The notes beneath the pieces are model-generated. The model was not told the origin of the DNA, did not search any database, and saw only the letters and a program-made list of their open reading frames with translations. A program made the position numbers and the translations under genes. Positions 10,901 to 15,812 of a stretch of DNA of 26,075 nt are shown here, piece by piece (the stretch's first letter is position 1; each line of letters opens with the position of its first letter). The stretch is taken from positions 352 to 26,426 of the forward strand of contig PFAR01000054.1 of the NCBI GenBank assembly GCA_002773655.1, read 5' to 3'. This stretch comes from Candidatus Falkowbacteria bacterium CG10_big_fil_rev_8_21_14_0_10_43_10 (lineage in GTDB: Bacteria > Patescibacteriota > Patescibacteriia > Patescibacteriales > XYC2-FULL-47-12).

Positions 10901-11203
10901 GTCCTTGCATCCCTGCTCTTTCATCGCTTTGTTGATTTTTTGCACTAATGCGTCGCTGGTATCAATAGCCATCGCTCCGCTTAACGCGTCCCGCAGCTCT
11001 CCGACGCCGACTCCGGCCGCTTCGGCGAATAATCTCTGCTGATAGGCGCCGGTTACTGACAAATCAGGCAAAGTCGGGCATTCGCTTAATCCTGGAATCG
11101 CGGCGCTGGCTTCATTTTTAGAAAATAAAAAGAAACCAACAAAAATCAGGCAAAATAAAACAGCCTTAACCATAATTTTTTTAAATTTTCCGGAGTTGCG
11201 CAT
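1949..11203 (-). CDS. Giant secreted Cys-rich multidomain protein (3,084 residues)
   Basis: A surface-protein architecture; I know no named function. Residues 1-35 are a signal peptide (KKIMVKAVLFCLIFVGFF, cleavage near EASAA). Residues ~36-500 are mostly helical, with a Gly/Ser linker at ~345-355. From ~500 on the protein is Cys-rich, with about ten copies of C-x(5)-G-C-x2-[FYLMI], for example CDAADEGCREF, CTESEAGCELY and CNAAEAGCRKY. Three modules resemble carbohydrate-binding jelly rolls (CBM4/9-like): ~700-860 (SSFEQW...IDAIQLEE), ~1230-1375 (VEGWQAG...FYFDYIILRE) and ~2050-2235 (NGSFEM...FYFDNIQI). Residues ~2650-2870 hold short Cys repeats such as CVGGTLDGMGCENPSDC. The C-terminus (~2925-3070) resembles a PKD domain (FVNWGDDE, VWIKDNWGWY). 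No C-terminal membrane anchor or sorting motif is evident. It starts 15 bases after the TSP3 membrane protein and ends in TAG. Adhesion or envelope structure is inference. Confidence 0.9.
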   Translation of the reverse strand: MRNSGKFKKIMVKAVLFCLIFVGFFLFSKNEASAAIPGLSECPTLPDLSVTGAYQQRLFAEAAGVGVGELRDALSGAMAIDTSDALVQKINKAMKEQGCKDYQFMQGVEMKKSLGSKLFQTTLSNVLNTLAFDAANWIASGGQGQESAFERRSFGQIALDAVDSAAGEFLYQWGTEGPLGVNLCQPSLGVDLEIGLGLRQYQRPKPACTFSQMRDNWEEELNRPDFLGRFQDYFNPTSNDLGIALSAHTMNLERLAFEKESQVEEAKNYTGGIKPISEMISGLKKTPSQFLYDAQKAQLIENLGDNIGKYTGDALIDALNIFINQLAIQLINRFLQEGLFGGGDSGGGSSGLGALYQPEADVTAESGGVQAAKDRFRKITQPRFNVRGDYNILAELSMCPDPNNVGPTNCVITDNFRQAVQERKTVGQAMTEGMLNAAGAFGFSARNQEPRYQDENYPYRSLIILRKFRILPVGWEVAANYINEHAGDAGVLGKAQLTLKDLVDCFDPCDQYTGFGDGNNNNGNCTAPAPDPNSWCRKLVDPDWVLKAPLNYCARQGYGETLLSAGAGSIQRSGNYCADEQACIKENSDGSCEVYGYCTEERRNWNFGAGSCNPLYNTCQTFYGQEGKSISYLKNTLAWCDSSGAGCRWYSTKYNYGSEGNARWDESEKIYFNRNAEQCDAADEGCREFIRAKAGLGTNLIPYSSFEQWTPHSADPNTIATFEGWSHDSNVETRAVNEGIFGNYAIKVKEKDDDKISYLETNYIVKDKNNVTLYGGHRYILSGYINPNIARGTVYLTAGNHGVSGGFIKNTTALTPDGNNVWQRVYAVFDAPADISGVQVRMILDNVKSGDTVMIDAIQLEEVINEDSPSSYKDYRETNLAYEKELPDYLANGKYYDNNGDIATPSPLPDDGIQGFCYEKIGNSYQSRDSAPAECFNYARRCTESEAGCELYTRVWDGFAVPAKVSRNDYCPAECNGYDLYIQQETTFESPQEQYFIPATARTCGAQADGCDQFTNLDEVEKGGEGIEYYSRLRQCTIGNTNATFYTWEGSEDAGYQLRSFTLQYAGGGTIVTTDDNVDRPNVAGGSINNAGNQIINSEVVCSEVIFNASIRHPAYNPDCRQFYSRAGVITYALFSRTISYDTNCHPYRRTEVNVDYNITQADCTGVDKTDRHWDSGLGVCYLCKNNGQWNNDQQACVYMAIPQQGQMCNAAEAGCRKYVGNFGNNIRNIITDDFNSRAVEGWQAGTDSKVESSNTSLMTNGYSLKVFRGNGQPVEAFKNITYDIIPGRTYILEFLAKSDANHILAIDLQLSQGSAEKRTANIAPDVSVSNEWNSYKYRFTGASLEAQEDTINLRFSSANTESIFYFDYIILREISDNYYSIKYSWNTPRACDQDWEGNSAIHYMSGCYEYSDRDNRSHYLKSFSGICTESAVGCELMIDTQNYTNPDSAVFAGTCRLDNTCLIAGGCSCKIFGERELCLAQNGKQECEFDGAEGLTEPQLRDKYIINAAKVSSDKFVYLAYDSGKSCASGSKGCQRLGLPKEYNNKVISYDDVYLKNNPDKYETTLCRASEIGCEEFRGDSNSLYYFKDPGEQVCEYRDGYFGYDWYKKRVKRCDLHGNNAAADSSAPNGEIYHSSAAIEGGADNICFSNDNCGYYAAASSFCATDAGCAQYGGDFSCIDNKCQKQVECITDTWDEYCPVDKQDASRNGTDLGARAPKTIGYGGSGNRIIQPSYAVALDGKPVKVNWAGLCPSHQSGCTEIIDPMSEPSVNLADIRSEVINQNQEVKLDLNTAYVGSAGINIEGNNKAGFAYLNADNQLIAGTPPNAQNNWLIFSADQNIITLKPTGNHNYFKEAIVNYHIAGNLDRTACGGVPSFNEGCVVFNERSVTGRNSDGTINYNKLAYNAGILTANPFAASTQSLQTCSGGVGCDSNIVLKVSPDRVCDEWLACRSKVLLSGDDGQDELACYNIGVCDGLDENNQCRSWVLAGKNNQTIEAVGNNINYDLDKDNIANMTGYAKVGFYSSAGVNSAATTEGYIPLGEMDQAGDLAIVPNGSFEMRTAQGSPLGWNNGTVNRTGDFLSTGWDDNISKVISNAADAEVLKIDYSGIDGRSFVQLGSSFAVQSEEIEAIQGVDYILTLLVNSANLAQGAMRVKIIGGNGDDIIDNTNSSIDNPVIIEHQHRQGNLWQLKLGKFKVAGGRNSIIIQLYAQGELAGGQSIGGFYFDNIQIRPALEVRDITPANVNDSNFWLTPQSCRLYPGSDALSCDYIDDSGVRQKGWYGYCLENDRGRAVGAYGDPNACLMWWPVDRVKGDGVDEGVGYIDRYPLYYCLDMMVVEKRKIYHAYTSGENNCRHWDQCLDDGVNNGRSEYCGVHFSPSASTKQAGCPLGYHNLGYRSTGVASWGGLFGNDESCDYACYPDEEDYMFTDEKGDKWYVYDGVLFDGKVRLGSHLASDHTGGAAVSGGNWFKIKDELMSVCTKVVQVVSPVGSNKFWAGRVYNGSDYKISVLKYTYNNDYAPFGGAVPPAPSSNPSLWDSSTKAGLQPLSIEQSRSIVRAGSPYYYGLGNKTGSAGRKWTDQIGRCRLDNSICIIGAQTCSDGSTCVQADNTSGVEQGSQLLRRIFARSYGGWEAIYNRTGGATCDAQFQCAYGGATCTTENNNCATGNNLSLTCVDSVYQCLGGVQNGKNCNTSDTETCTEAVKITDCAAAAGAAEKTCASRTSKSGAFCRNDTAKTVVDNLQTIAEDCWGFNSASVCTPVSAEFESESRCVGGTLDGMGCENPSDCANYNGSVCQLTKVCSFNSVNSNAPCSTPADCQRSDNPCLPIAEGICSDNSSIKCYYNSQCSPDASYVRSSDSSLSWNIPTARCWNNSSSTVLPSRPGYNSETGQCLRGTTAGDCTAGCVASGEAGQFCDYCGVPPQVLNIKVDGKNNNIEITGSDFVNLTFTTDVDEQQEPMIAYFVNWGDDETTSVAGVEMRDRPLEEKPHSLYHLYDYWDLKRKSAISGSGITCENSCPAIYCATFRGSYCRVQPKVWIKDNWGWYSFASGYYNAVQQNVAPTGDQMPEFKNAAGGDAWIVVKER

Positions 11204-11218
11204 GGGGAAATTAAAAAT

Positions 11219-11956
11219 TTATTTCTGGGTCTGCAAAGTATTTTTATAGGTATTTAATAACTGCTCGTCGCTGATCCTGTTTAACGACTCCTCGTCCATT
11301 CCTGCCTGCAATAAAAGCTTGCGCAGGCTGGCGGCATCTGCTTCGCCCAATAAAATGCTTTCAATCAACTGGCGTTCCGAATCATCTTGCGAAACGGCCC
11401 CGCTCCCCTCTTCCGGCGTTAAATTTTGCGGCGATGGCGATGTTTCCGGATTGGAAACCGGCTCTTCCGGCTGGGTATTTTCCGTACTGCCGCTGCCGCC
11501 CGCTTCGCTTTCGGAAAAACAATTCTGTCCCAGCGGACAATTAGGATCCTCTCCCATTTCCAGCTCTTCCCTGTCCCCCAGGCCGTCGCTATCCGTATCT
11601 TCAAGGTATATTGAAGTTTTATGAACATACAATTCGTCATAATCTGACAGCCCGTCTTCATCGCTATCCTTGCTTTGTTCCTGTGTCCGTGTTTCGCTGT
11701 TTAAACTGGCCGATTTATCCGATGATACGGTCCGGCCTGTTTGCAGGCTGTTTTTAAACTGAATGCCCCATAAAATCATCGCGCTGACGCCGAATAAAAT
11801 TAAAAAAACTACCGTAATCTTTTGTTTCCAGGTTACCGCTTCCGGCCGGCGCGGCTTAAAGCCGTCCAGTTTTTCCCGGTACTCTCCGCCGGAAACATAC
11901 TCATCCGGAATATTGACCAATAAATCTTCATTAATATTGTTATTTTTTTCCTCCAT
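11219..11956 (-). CDS. Membrane-anchored protein with thrombospondin type 3-like calcium loops
   Basis: 245 residues. An N-terminal charged cytoplasmic part (1-43) precedes one membrane helix at about 46-67 (ITVVFLILFGVSAMILWGI). The outer part has two acidic loops, DSDEDGLSDYDE (97-108) and DTDSDGLGDREE (120-131). These follow the D-x-D-x-D-G-L-x-D-x-x-E pattern of TSP3/dockerin-like calcium sites. Next come NCPLGQNC with two Cys, a Ser/Pro/Glu-rich linker (~150-195) and a helical C-terminus. It is the first gene of the unit that includes the giant protein, whose start is 15 bases downstream. A candidate promoter lies about 145 bases upstream at the end of rsmA. An anchoring or assembly role for the giant protein is inference from position and topology. 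There is no convincing Shine-Dalgarno sequence. Confidence 0.85.
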   Translation of the reverse strand: MEEKNNNINEDLLVNIPDEYVSGGEYREKLDGFKPRRPEAVTWKQKITVVFLILFGVSAMILWGIQFKNSLQTGRTVSSDKSASLNSETRTQEQSKDSDEDGLSDYDELYVHKTSIYLEDTDSDGLGDREELEMGEDPNCPLGQNCFSESEAGGSGSTENTQPEEPVSNPETSPSPQNLTPEEGSGAVSQDDSERQLIESILLGEADAASLRKLLLQAGMDEESLNRISDEQLLNTYKNTLQTQK

Positions 11957-12039
11957 AAGAAGCCTAAAAAATATCTTAAAATTGAAAAATTGAGAATTTA
12001 AAAACTCTCCTTCGGGTTACTCACAGTTTAATTTATCCA

Positions 12040-12094
12040 AGCACCATTTAAATACAAATTTGGTTTTAACTTTATCAACATTAAAAATGGTGCT
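12040..12094 (-). promoter_or_regulatory. Inverted repeat in the 5' leader of the giant-protein operon
   Basis: AGCACCATTT (12040-12049) and AAATGGTGCT (12085-12094) are exact reverse complements separated by 35 AT-rich bases. If transcription starts about seven bases after the candidate -10 box, the transcript begins at or inside the outer arm and could fold into a 5'-terminal stem. No U-run follows, so it is not an intrinsic terminator. It could protect the mRNA end or bind a regulator. The rest of 11957-12101 is AT-rich with nothing else recognisable. Confidence 0.55.
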
Positions 12095-12100
12095 GGATTT

Positions 12101-12130
12101 ATTATACCATATTTTGCCTATCCAGCACAA
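12101..12130 (-). promoter_or_regulatory. Candidate promoter for the TSP3/giant-protein operon
   Basis: On the minus strand a perfect -10 box TATAAT (12101-12106) is preceded by TGG, giving an extended -10 (TGGTATAAT). A weak -35 (TTGTGC, 12125-12130) lies 18 bases upstream. The box overlaps the stop codon of rsmA, and the first gene downstream begins at 11956. Support is motif match and position only. Confidence 0.5.
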
Positions 12131-13022
12131 TAAACAATTCCTGCCATTTTTCTACCGATAACTCCTGCGCTCTGGTTTTTTCATTTAAACCGGCCTGACG
12201 CAAAATTTCTGCCATAATTTCACTTTTTACATTCAGCCCTTTGGCTAAATTATTTTTTAACATTTTCCGCCTGGCGCTGAATCCCACTCTAACTAATTTA
12301 AAAAAATTCTTTTCGTCAACCACCCCCTCGCCCCGCCCGCTTCGCCGGAGCTTCAGCGAGGCGAGCGGGAGAGGGGGCCGGGGGGTGAGGTGAATTATCG
12401 CGCTATCCACCTTGGGCTGGGGCCAAAACGCTCCGCTTGATACCTTTGCCATAATCTTTGCCTCGGCGAAAAATTGCACTGACACCGCCAATAAGCTCAT
12501 CTGCGGCGGCTTGGCCGTTATTCGTTCCGCCACTTCTTTCTGCACCATTAAAACCATCATGCTCGGTTTACCCTCAACCTCCTCTAAAAATTTCCGCAAA
12601 AAACGCGAGGTAATATTATACGGCAAATTAGCGACTATTTTATAACTACCCCTCCCTTCCCTCCCCTTAGTAAGGGGGGGGTGCCGAAGCGAAGCGAGGC
12701 GGGAGGGGTTGAAGATGAAAATATCCTCATTTACCACTTCCACATTTTCAATCTTTTGCTCCGCTAACCTCTCTCTCAACACCTCCGCCAGCTGGTCATC
12801 CAGTTCAACGGCAATAACTTTTTTCACTCGCCGCGCCAGCATCTCAGTCAAAAAACCAAGCCCCGGGCCGACTTCCAGCACAATATCATCCGGTTTTAAT
12901 CCCGCCGCTGTAATAATTTTTTGATAAACGTTTTCTGAAATTAAAAAATTCTGCCCGCGCGAACGGGCAGGCTTGATATTATATAAAGCGCAAAGTTGTT
13001 TTATTTGCTTTAAAAAATCCAT
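12102..13022 (-). CDS. rsmA: 16S rRNA (adenine(1518)-N6/adenine(1519)-N6)-dimethyltransferase RsmA (KsgA)
   Basis: It dimethylates two adjacent adenines in the 3'-terminal helix of 16S rRNA using S-adenosylmethionine, a late step of small-subunit maturation. The 306 residues include the N-terminal GQNFL (23-27), SAM motif I VLEVGPGLG (48-56), the acidic residue VELDD at the end of beta 2 (72-76), and the catalytic ANLPYN (131-136). The C-terminal helical domain has FSARRKMLKNNL (258-269). Two segments do not belong to the family: residues about 107-126 (LRHPPLTKGREGRGS) just before the NLPY strand, and about 213-234 (PRPPLPLASLKLRRSGRG) before the C-terminal domain. Both are encoded by GC-rich palindromic elements in loop positions, so activity is probably kept. 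The start is five bases after the upstream gene's stop, with no Shine-Dalgarno sequence. Confidence 0.96.
   Translation of the reverse strand: MDFLKQIKQLCALYNIKPARSRGQNFLISENVYQKIITAAGLKPDDIVLEVGPGLGFLTEMLARRVKKVIAVELDDQLAEVLRERLAEQKIENVEVVNEDIFIFNPSRLASLRHPPLTKGREGRGSYKIVANLPYNITSRFLRKFLEEVEGKPSMMVLMVQKEVAERITAKPPQMSLLAVSVQFFAEAKIMAKVSSGAFWPQPKVDSAIIHLTPRPPLPLASLKLRRSGRGEGVVDEKNFFKLVRVGFSARRKMLKNNLAKGLNVKSEIMAEILRQAGLNEKTRAQELSVEKWQELFIVLDRQNMV
12321..12387. repeat. GC-rich palindromic element inside rsmA (copy nearer the 3' end)
   Basis: The outer arms CACCCCC (12321-12327) and GGGGGTG (12381-12387) are exact. Between them are imperfectly paired GC-rich stretches such as CTTCGCC and GCGAGGCGAGCGGG. 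It encodes the extra residues at about 213-234 of RsmA. It shares the GCGAGGCG word with the other rsmA element. Confidence 0.7.
12648..12709. repeat. GC-rich palindromic element inside rsmA (copy nearer the 5' end)
   Basis: Exact outer arms ACCCCTCCC (12648-12656) and GGGAGGGGT (12701-12709) enclose CTCCCCTTAGTAAGGGGG and the word GAAGCGAAGCGAGGCGGG. It adds about 20 residues (107-126) directly before the catalytic NLPY strand of RsmA and keeps the frame. It includes a run of eight G at 12674-12681. Confidence 0.75.
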
Positions 13023-13027
13023 AAAAA

Positions 13028-14176
13028 TTATTTGCCCCGCATTAAATCATATAATCCGCCCTGGCATCCGCTAAGATCCTGCGCGGCAATGCTAAAATCT
13101 TTAGTGTTGTCAAACTTGCAGATCATGCTCTGCCCCAGCCATTTTTGATTGGGCATGGATGAATATTTTACCGCTACGTCGCACCAGCCATTTTCGCATT
13201 TTAAAATTTCAAAATTAATCGCCAAGCCGGAAACGATATTCAAATCTCTAACAGCTCCAGCTTCACTTTTAGTGAAAGCCGTATTAAATATTTCTGCGGC
13301 GGCTGTTATCTTTGTTTCTTCCGCTGTGGGCGAAGAAATAGGACTGCTAATCGGTGCAACGGCATCTTTCGGCGCGGCAACATTTTTTTCCTGGCTATTT
13401 TTCGTTTCGTCTGCTTCTTTGGCTAAATCAGTCTTGTTTTCTGCCGCCGGCTTTTCGGCTATTGGTTGTTCCTTCGTTTTGATTATTTTTCTGGTAATTT
13501 CGCTATTTATCTTTATTTTTTCCAAATCATTATCAGTAATTCCTAAGCCCAAGCTCCTCATAATATTAAAAGCGTCCAGCGGACGGCCAAGGTAATATCT
13601 TTTTTGATTGTCGGGATTTACATACCACGCTTCGCCGTTTTTTTGCGCCTGCAAAAATATTTTCCCCGCGTGCCGGCCGGCAAAAGCGCTGTCCCAGGCC
13701 AGCTTCCCCGCGCCAGTGGGATTATAGTTGTTTACCATTTCCGTTCCGTCCTGAAAACCGTCGCCGTCCGTGTCTTTATTATTAATGTCCGTTCCGATTG
13801 CCTCTTCAAACACATTCGCCAAACCGTCGCCGTCCGAATCAGCGCCGGGAAAATAAATGTTGCCGATAGAAATTTTTTTTAAATCCTCATCTATGATGCC
13901 GATAGCTAACGCTCTCATAATGGCGAAAGCGTCATTGGGCCGGCCTAAATAATACCGCTCTTCGTTGGCCGGATTTACATACCAGGCCTCCCCCGCCTGT
14001 TCAACTTGCAATAATATTTTTCCTTTTAAACGGGTTTCGATTGGATTAACCGCGCCTATGCGAAGTGAAAAATGATTGGCGTAAAAAAATAAAACCGCGC
14101 CAACGGCGATAAAAATCATCGCGGCGATCCAATATTTATTTGGTTGATAAAAATTAAATTTATTCATTAATTTCAT
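13028..14176 (-). CDS. Membrane-anchored protein: two EAWYVNP/YYLGRP domains flanking TSP3 calcium loops
   Basis: 382 residues. One membrane helix at about 15-34 (WIAAMIFIAVGAVLFFYA) is followed by an outer part. Residues 52-102 and 171-222 are two copies of one domain, each with GK-I-LQ, GEAWYVNP, RYYLGRP, DAF-IMR-L and D-DL-KI. Between them are two calcium-loop motifs, DSDGDGLANVFE (113-124) and DTDGDGFQDGTE (135-146), of the TSP3 type. A Lys/Glu/Ala/Pro-rich linker (~228-290) leads to a C-terminal domain of ~90 residues with four Cys (in ILKCENGWC, MICKFD and SGCQGG). I recognise the repeated domain as common in Patescibacteria surface proteins but know no function. It is followed five bases later by rsmA, so both are probably co-transcribed. 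M4 (14167) may be the true start, because a -10-like box overlaps the first ATG. Confidence 0.85.
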   Translation of the reverse strand: MKLMNKFNFYQPNKYWIAAMIFIAVGAVLFFYANHFSLRIGAVNPIETRLKGKILLQVEQAGEAWYVNPANEERYYLGRPNDAFAIMRALAIGIIDEDLKKISIGNIYFPGADSDGDGLANVFEEAIGTDINNKDTDGDGFQDGTEMVNNYNPTGAGKLAWDSAFAGRHAGKIFLQAQKNGEAWYVNPDNQKRYYLGRPLDAFNIMRSLGLGITDNDLEKIKINSEITRKIIKTKEQPIAEKPAAENKTDLAKEADETKNSQEKNVAAPKDAVAPISSPISSPTAEETKITAAAEIFNTAFTKSEAGAVRDLNIVSGLAINFEILKCENGWCDVAVKYSSMPNQKWLGQSMICKFDNTKDFSIAAQDLSGCQGGLYDLMRGK

Positions 14177-14180
14177 TGTA
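14175..14180 (-). promoter_or_regulatory. Candidate extended -10 box overlapping a start codon (possible leaderless mRNA)
   Basis: On the minus strand TGGTACAAT gives an extended -10 (TG-G-TACAAT) whose last two bases are the AT of the ATG at 14176. A start site seven or eight bases downstream would fall on the second ATG at 14167, giving a leaderless message. There is no clear -35. Confidence 0.4.
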
Positions 14181-14280
14181 CCAAAAAATCCGCTTTAATA
14201 AAAGTTAAAAAAATGCTATGATAATTTTATCCAAACATCTTCACCTCCACACTTATTATAGATTTCTCACTTCGTCCTAT

Positions 14281-14964
14281 ATGCTTAAACTAAAAAAACA
14301 ACTGAAATTATTAATCCCGGCTGTCTTTATATTCATTTCCTTGATTTTTATTTTTGTTATTCTTCTGCTTCTGCCGAAAAAAAGCCAGGCCAGCAGTATT
14401 ATCCCCGGCGGCGCTAATGTTTTATCTAATTTTGGCGGGCAAATTTTAGCGACGGTTGATTGCTCAAGCCCGCTGTCTTGTGTTCCCACCGCGCCGGAAT
14501 TTCCGGTTTGCTTAGTTATCAGATGTATTTTACAAACACCATTTATCGCTCATTTTTTTCAAAATCTTAGCGATACGGGCGGAGATGCTTTCCGGGAAGA
14601 AATTCTTGAGCCCCTGGAACTGGCAAATTGCCCGGAAACGTGCCCCCTACTTGGGTTGGAACCAATGTCATGCACCTTCTTTTGCGCGAGTATTGCCGGT
14701 CTGCAGGAAGTTAACAAATCACCCGGCGATATCGCTTACGAGCAATATAAAGAAAGCACCGGCATGCCAACGCCCAGCATTTTAATGGCCTTATATCCCC
14801 AAAACCTGCTACCGGCCTGCAATGCCTCGCGGCCGATGCCCTATCCTCTGCAATTATTAGGAAAAGGGTTAAGCCAGCCGGGAAGCGGATTGTATTTCAC
14901 GCAACCCGGCAACCAGGTCGGCGATAATTGCGCGGGAAATTATTATCCCTTGATGTCATTTTAA
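14281..14964 (+). CDS. Secreted or membrane-anchored Cys-containing protein, unknown function
   Basis: 227 residues from the ATG at 14281. I chose this start over the ATG at 14218 because it begins directly with a Lys-rich n-region and a long hydrophobic core (LIPAVFIFISLIFIFVILLL), as in a signal peptide or anchor; the extra 21 residues are not signal-like. After KKSQAS the mature part has about a dozen Cys (for example DCSSPLSC, NCPETCPLLG, MSCTFFC), suggesting disulfides outside the membrane. No family is recognised. It is the only plus-strand gene in this part, and its last 68 bases overlap the convergent nucleotidyltransferase at 14897. Neither a strong promoter nor a Shine-Dalgarno sequence is visible upstream. 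Confidence 0.65.
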   Translation: MLKLKKQLKLLIPAVFIFISLIFIFVILLLLPKKSQASSIIPGGANVLSNFGGQILATVDCSSPLSCVPTAPEFPVCLVIRCILQTPFIAHFFQNLSDTGGDAFREEILEPLELANCPETCPLLGLEPMSCTFFCASIAGLQEVNKSPGDIAYEQYKESTGMPTPSILMALYPQNLLPACNASRPMPYPLQLLGKGLSQPGSGLYFTQPGNQVGDNCAGNYYPLMSF

Positions 14965-15631
14965 GTATTTTTTCCACTTTCTTAATGTCGCCGATGTCGG
15001 TAACTTGCAGCCAAAAAGTGGCGAGAATTATTTTTACGTCAAAATCCTGGGCCGCTTTTACCAGCGTCTGCGGCAGTCCCCATTCTTCTTTCCCCGGCAA
15101 TTTAACCAGCTCGTAATTGAAAATGTCCGGCTGCATTACAAATAAGCCGATGTTCATCAGACTTTCTTTTTGGCGGTGGACTCCCTCTATTATTTCATCC
15201 AGGTGGCCGTCCGGCTTTAATTTTATCCGGCCGCCGCTGGTTTTTCCCTCAACTTTCTTTGCCAGCACCGCCCAGTCATTAGCGGCGCATTTCTCCAAAT
15301 CTTCGCGGCAGTATATATCATCTCCCATCATGCTGATAAATTTTCCCCTGATTAAGTCCTTGGCGCACCATAAAGCCCGGCCGGTTCCCAGCAGTTTATC
15401 CTGCTTAACATAGGTGATTTTCCTGCCTTTGTATTCATTGCCAAAATGGTTAATAATCTGTCCGCCCAAATAGCCGACTACTATAATAACCTCGTCAATT
15501 CCGTCGGGCAATTGGTCAAGCTTGTGTTCAATTAAATTTTTACCGGCCAGCCGGATCATCGGCTTGGGAATGTCATAAGTCAGCGGTTGCATCCTGACGC
15601 CATTGCCGGCCGCCAATATTACTGCTTGCAT
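14897..15631 (-). CDS. Sugar-phosphate nucleotidyltransferase (NTP_transferase family)
   Basis: 244 residues of the NTP_transferase family (Pfam PF00483), which couples a sugar 1-phosphate to an NTP to give an NDP-sugar and pyrophosphate in the cytoplasm. Key blocks are LAAGNGVRMQPLTYDIPKPM (residues 6-25, nucleotide-binding loop with the conserved Lys), the VVGYLGG strand (51-57), LLGTGRAL (80-87), the metal-binding GDD at 103-105, and MNIGLFVM. The family core ends near WLQVTDIGDIKKVEKILK; the last ~20 residues (from MTSRDNN) are extra, basic, and lie where the gene overlaps the plus-strand secreted-protein gene. Substrate (glucose, mannose or GlcNAc 1-phosphate) cannot be decided. It has no C-terminal left-handed beta-helix, so it is not bifunctional GlmU. 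The stop is TGA. A 51-residue ORF ends nine bases upstream. Confidence 0.88.
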   Translation of the reverse strand: MQAVILAAGNGVRMQPLTYDIPKPMIRLAGKNLIEHKLDQLPDGIDEVIIVVGYLGGQIINHFGNEYKGRKITYVKQDKLLGTGRALWCAKDLIRGKFISMMGDDIYCREDLEKCAANDWAVLAKKVEGKTSGGRIKLKPDGHLDEIIEGVHRQKESLMNIGLFVMQPDIFNYELVKLPGKEEWGLPQTLVKAAQDFDVKIILATFWLQVTDIGDIKKVEKILKMTSRDNNFPRNYRRPGCRVA

Positions 15632-15640
15632 AAATTAATT

Positions 15641-15796
15641 TTAGATTTTTGACTGACGGCTTAAGGTCTGTTGCAATTTTTTTACGCTAGCGCCGCTCAC
15701 TTTCATTTTTACCCGCTTGCGCTTGTCTCTGCCGCCCAGCTTCCGTTCATAAGCTGCTACCACTTTATCATGATTATTGTTCTTGTCAATTTTCAT
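15641..15796 (-). CDS. Small basic protein of 51 residues, unknown
   Basis: An ATG at 15796 opens 51 codons ending in TAA at 15641. The product is very basic and hydrophilic: it starts MKIDKNNNHDKVVAAYERKL and continues with GGRDKRKRVKMKVSG and KLQQTLSRQSKI. No domain is recognised; the composition would suit a nucleic-acid-binding peptide. It ends nine bases before the nucleotidyltransferase start, so the two may be co-transcribed from the candidate minus-strand promoter at 15831-15859. The stretch between the divergent genes would otherwise be empty. Confidence 0.5.
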   Translation of the reverse strand: MKIDKNNNHDKVVAAYERKLGGRDKRKRVKMKVSGASVKKLQQTLSRQSKI

Positions 15797-15812
15797 AAAA
15801 TCGAAAAATTGC

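Noticed and set aside
14218..14280. Upstream start of the secreted-protein gene
   Set aside because: The extra 21 residues are His/Tyr/Thr-rich and precede an ideal signal-peptide start at 14281.
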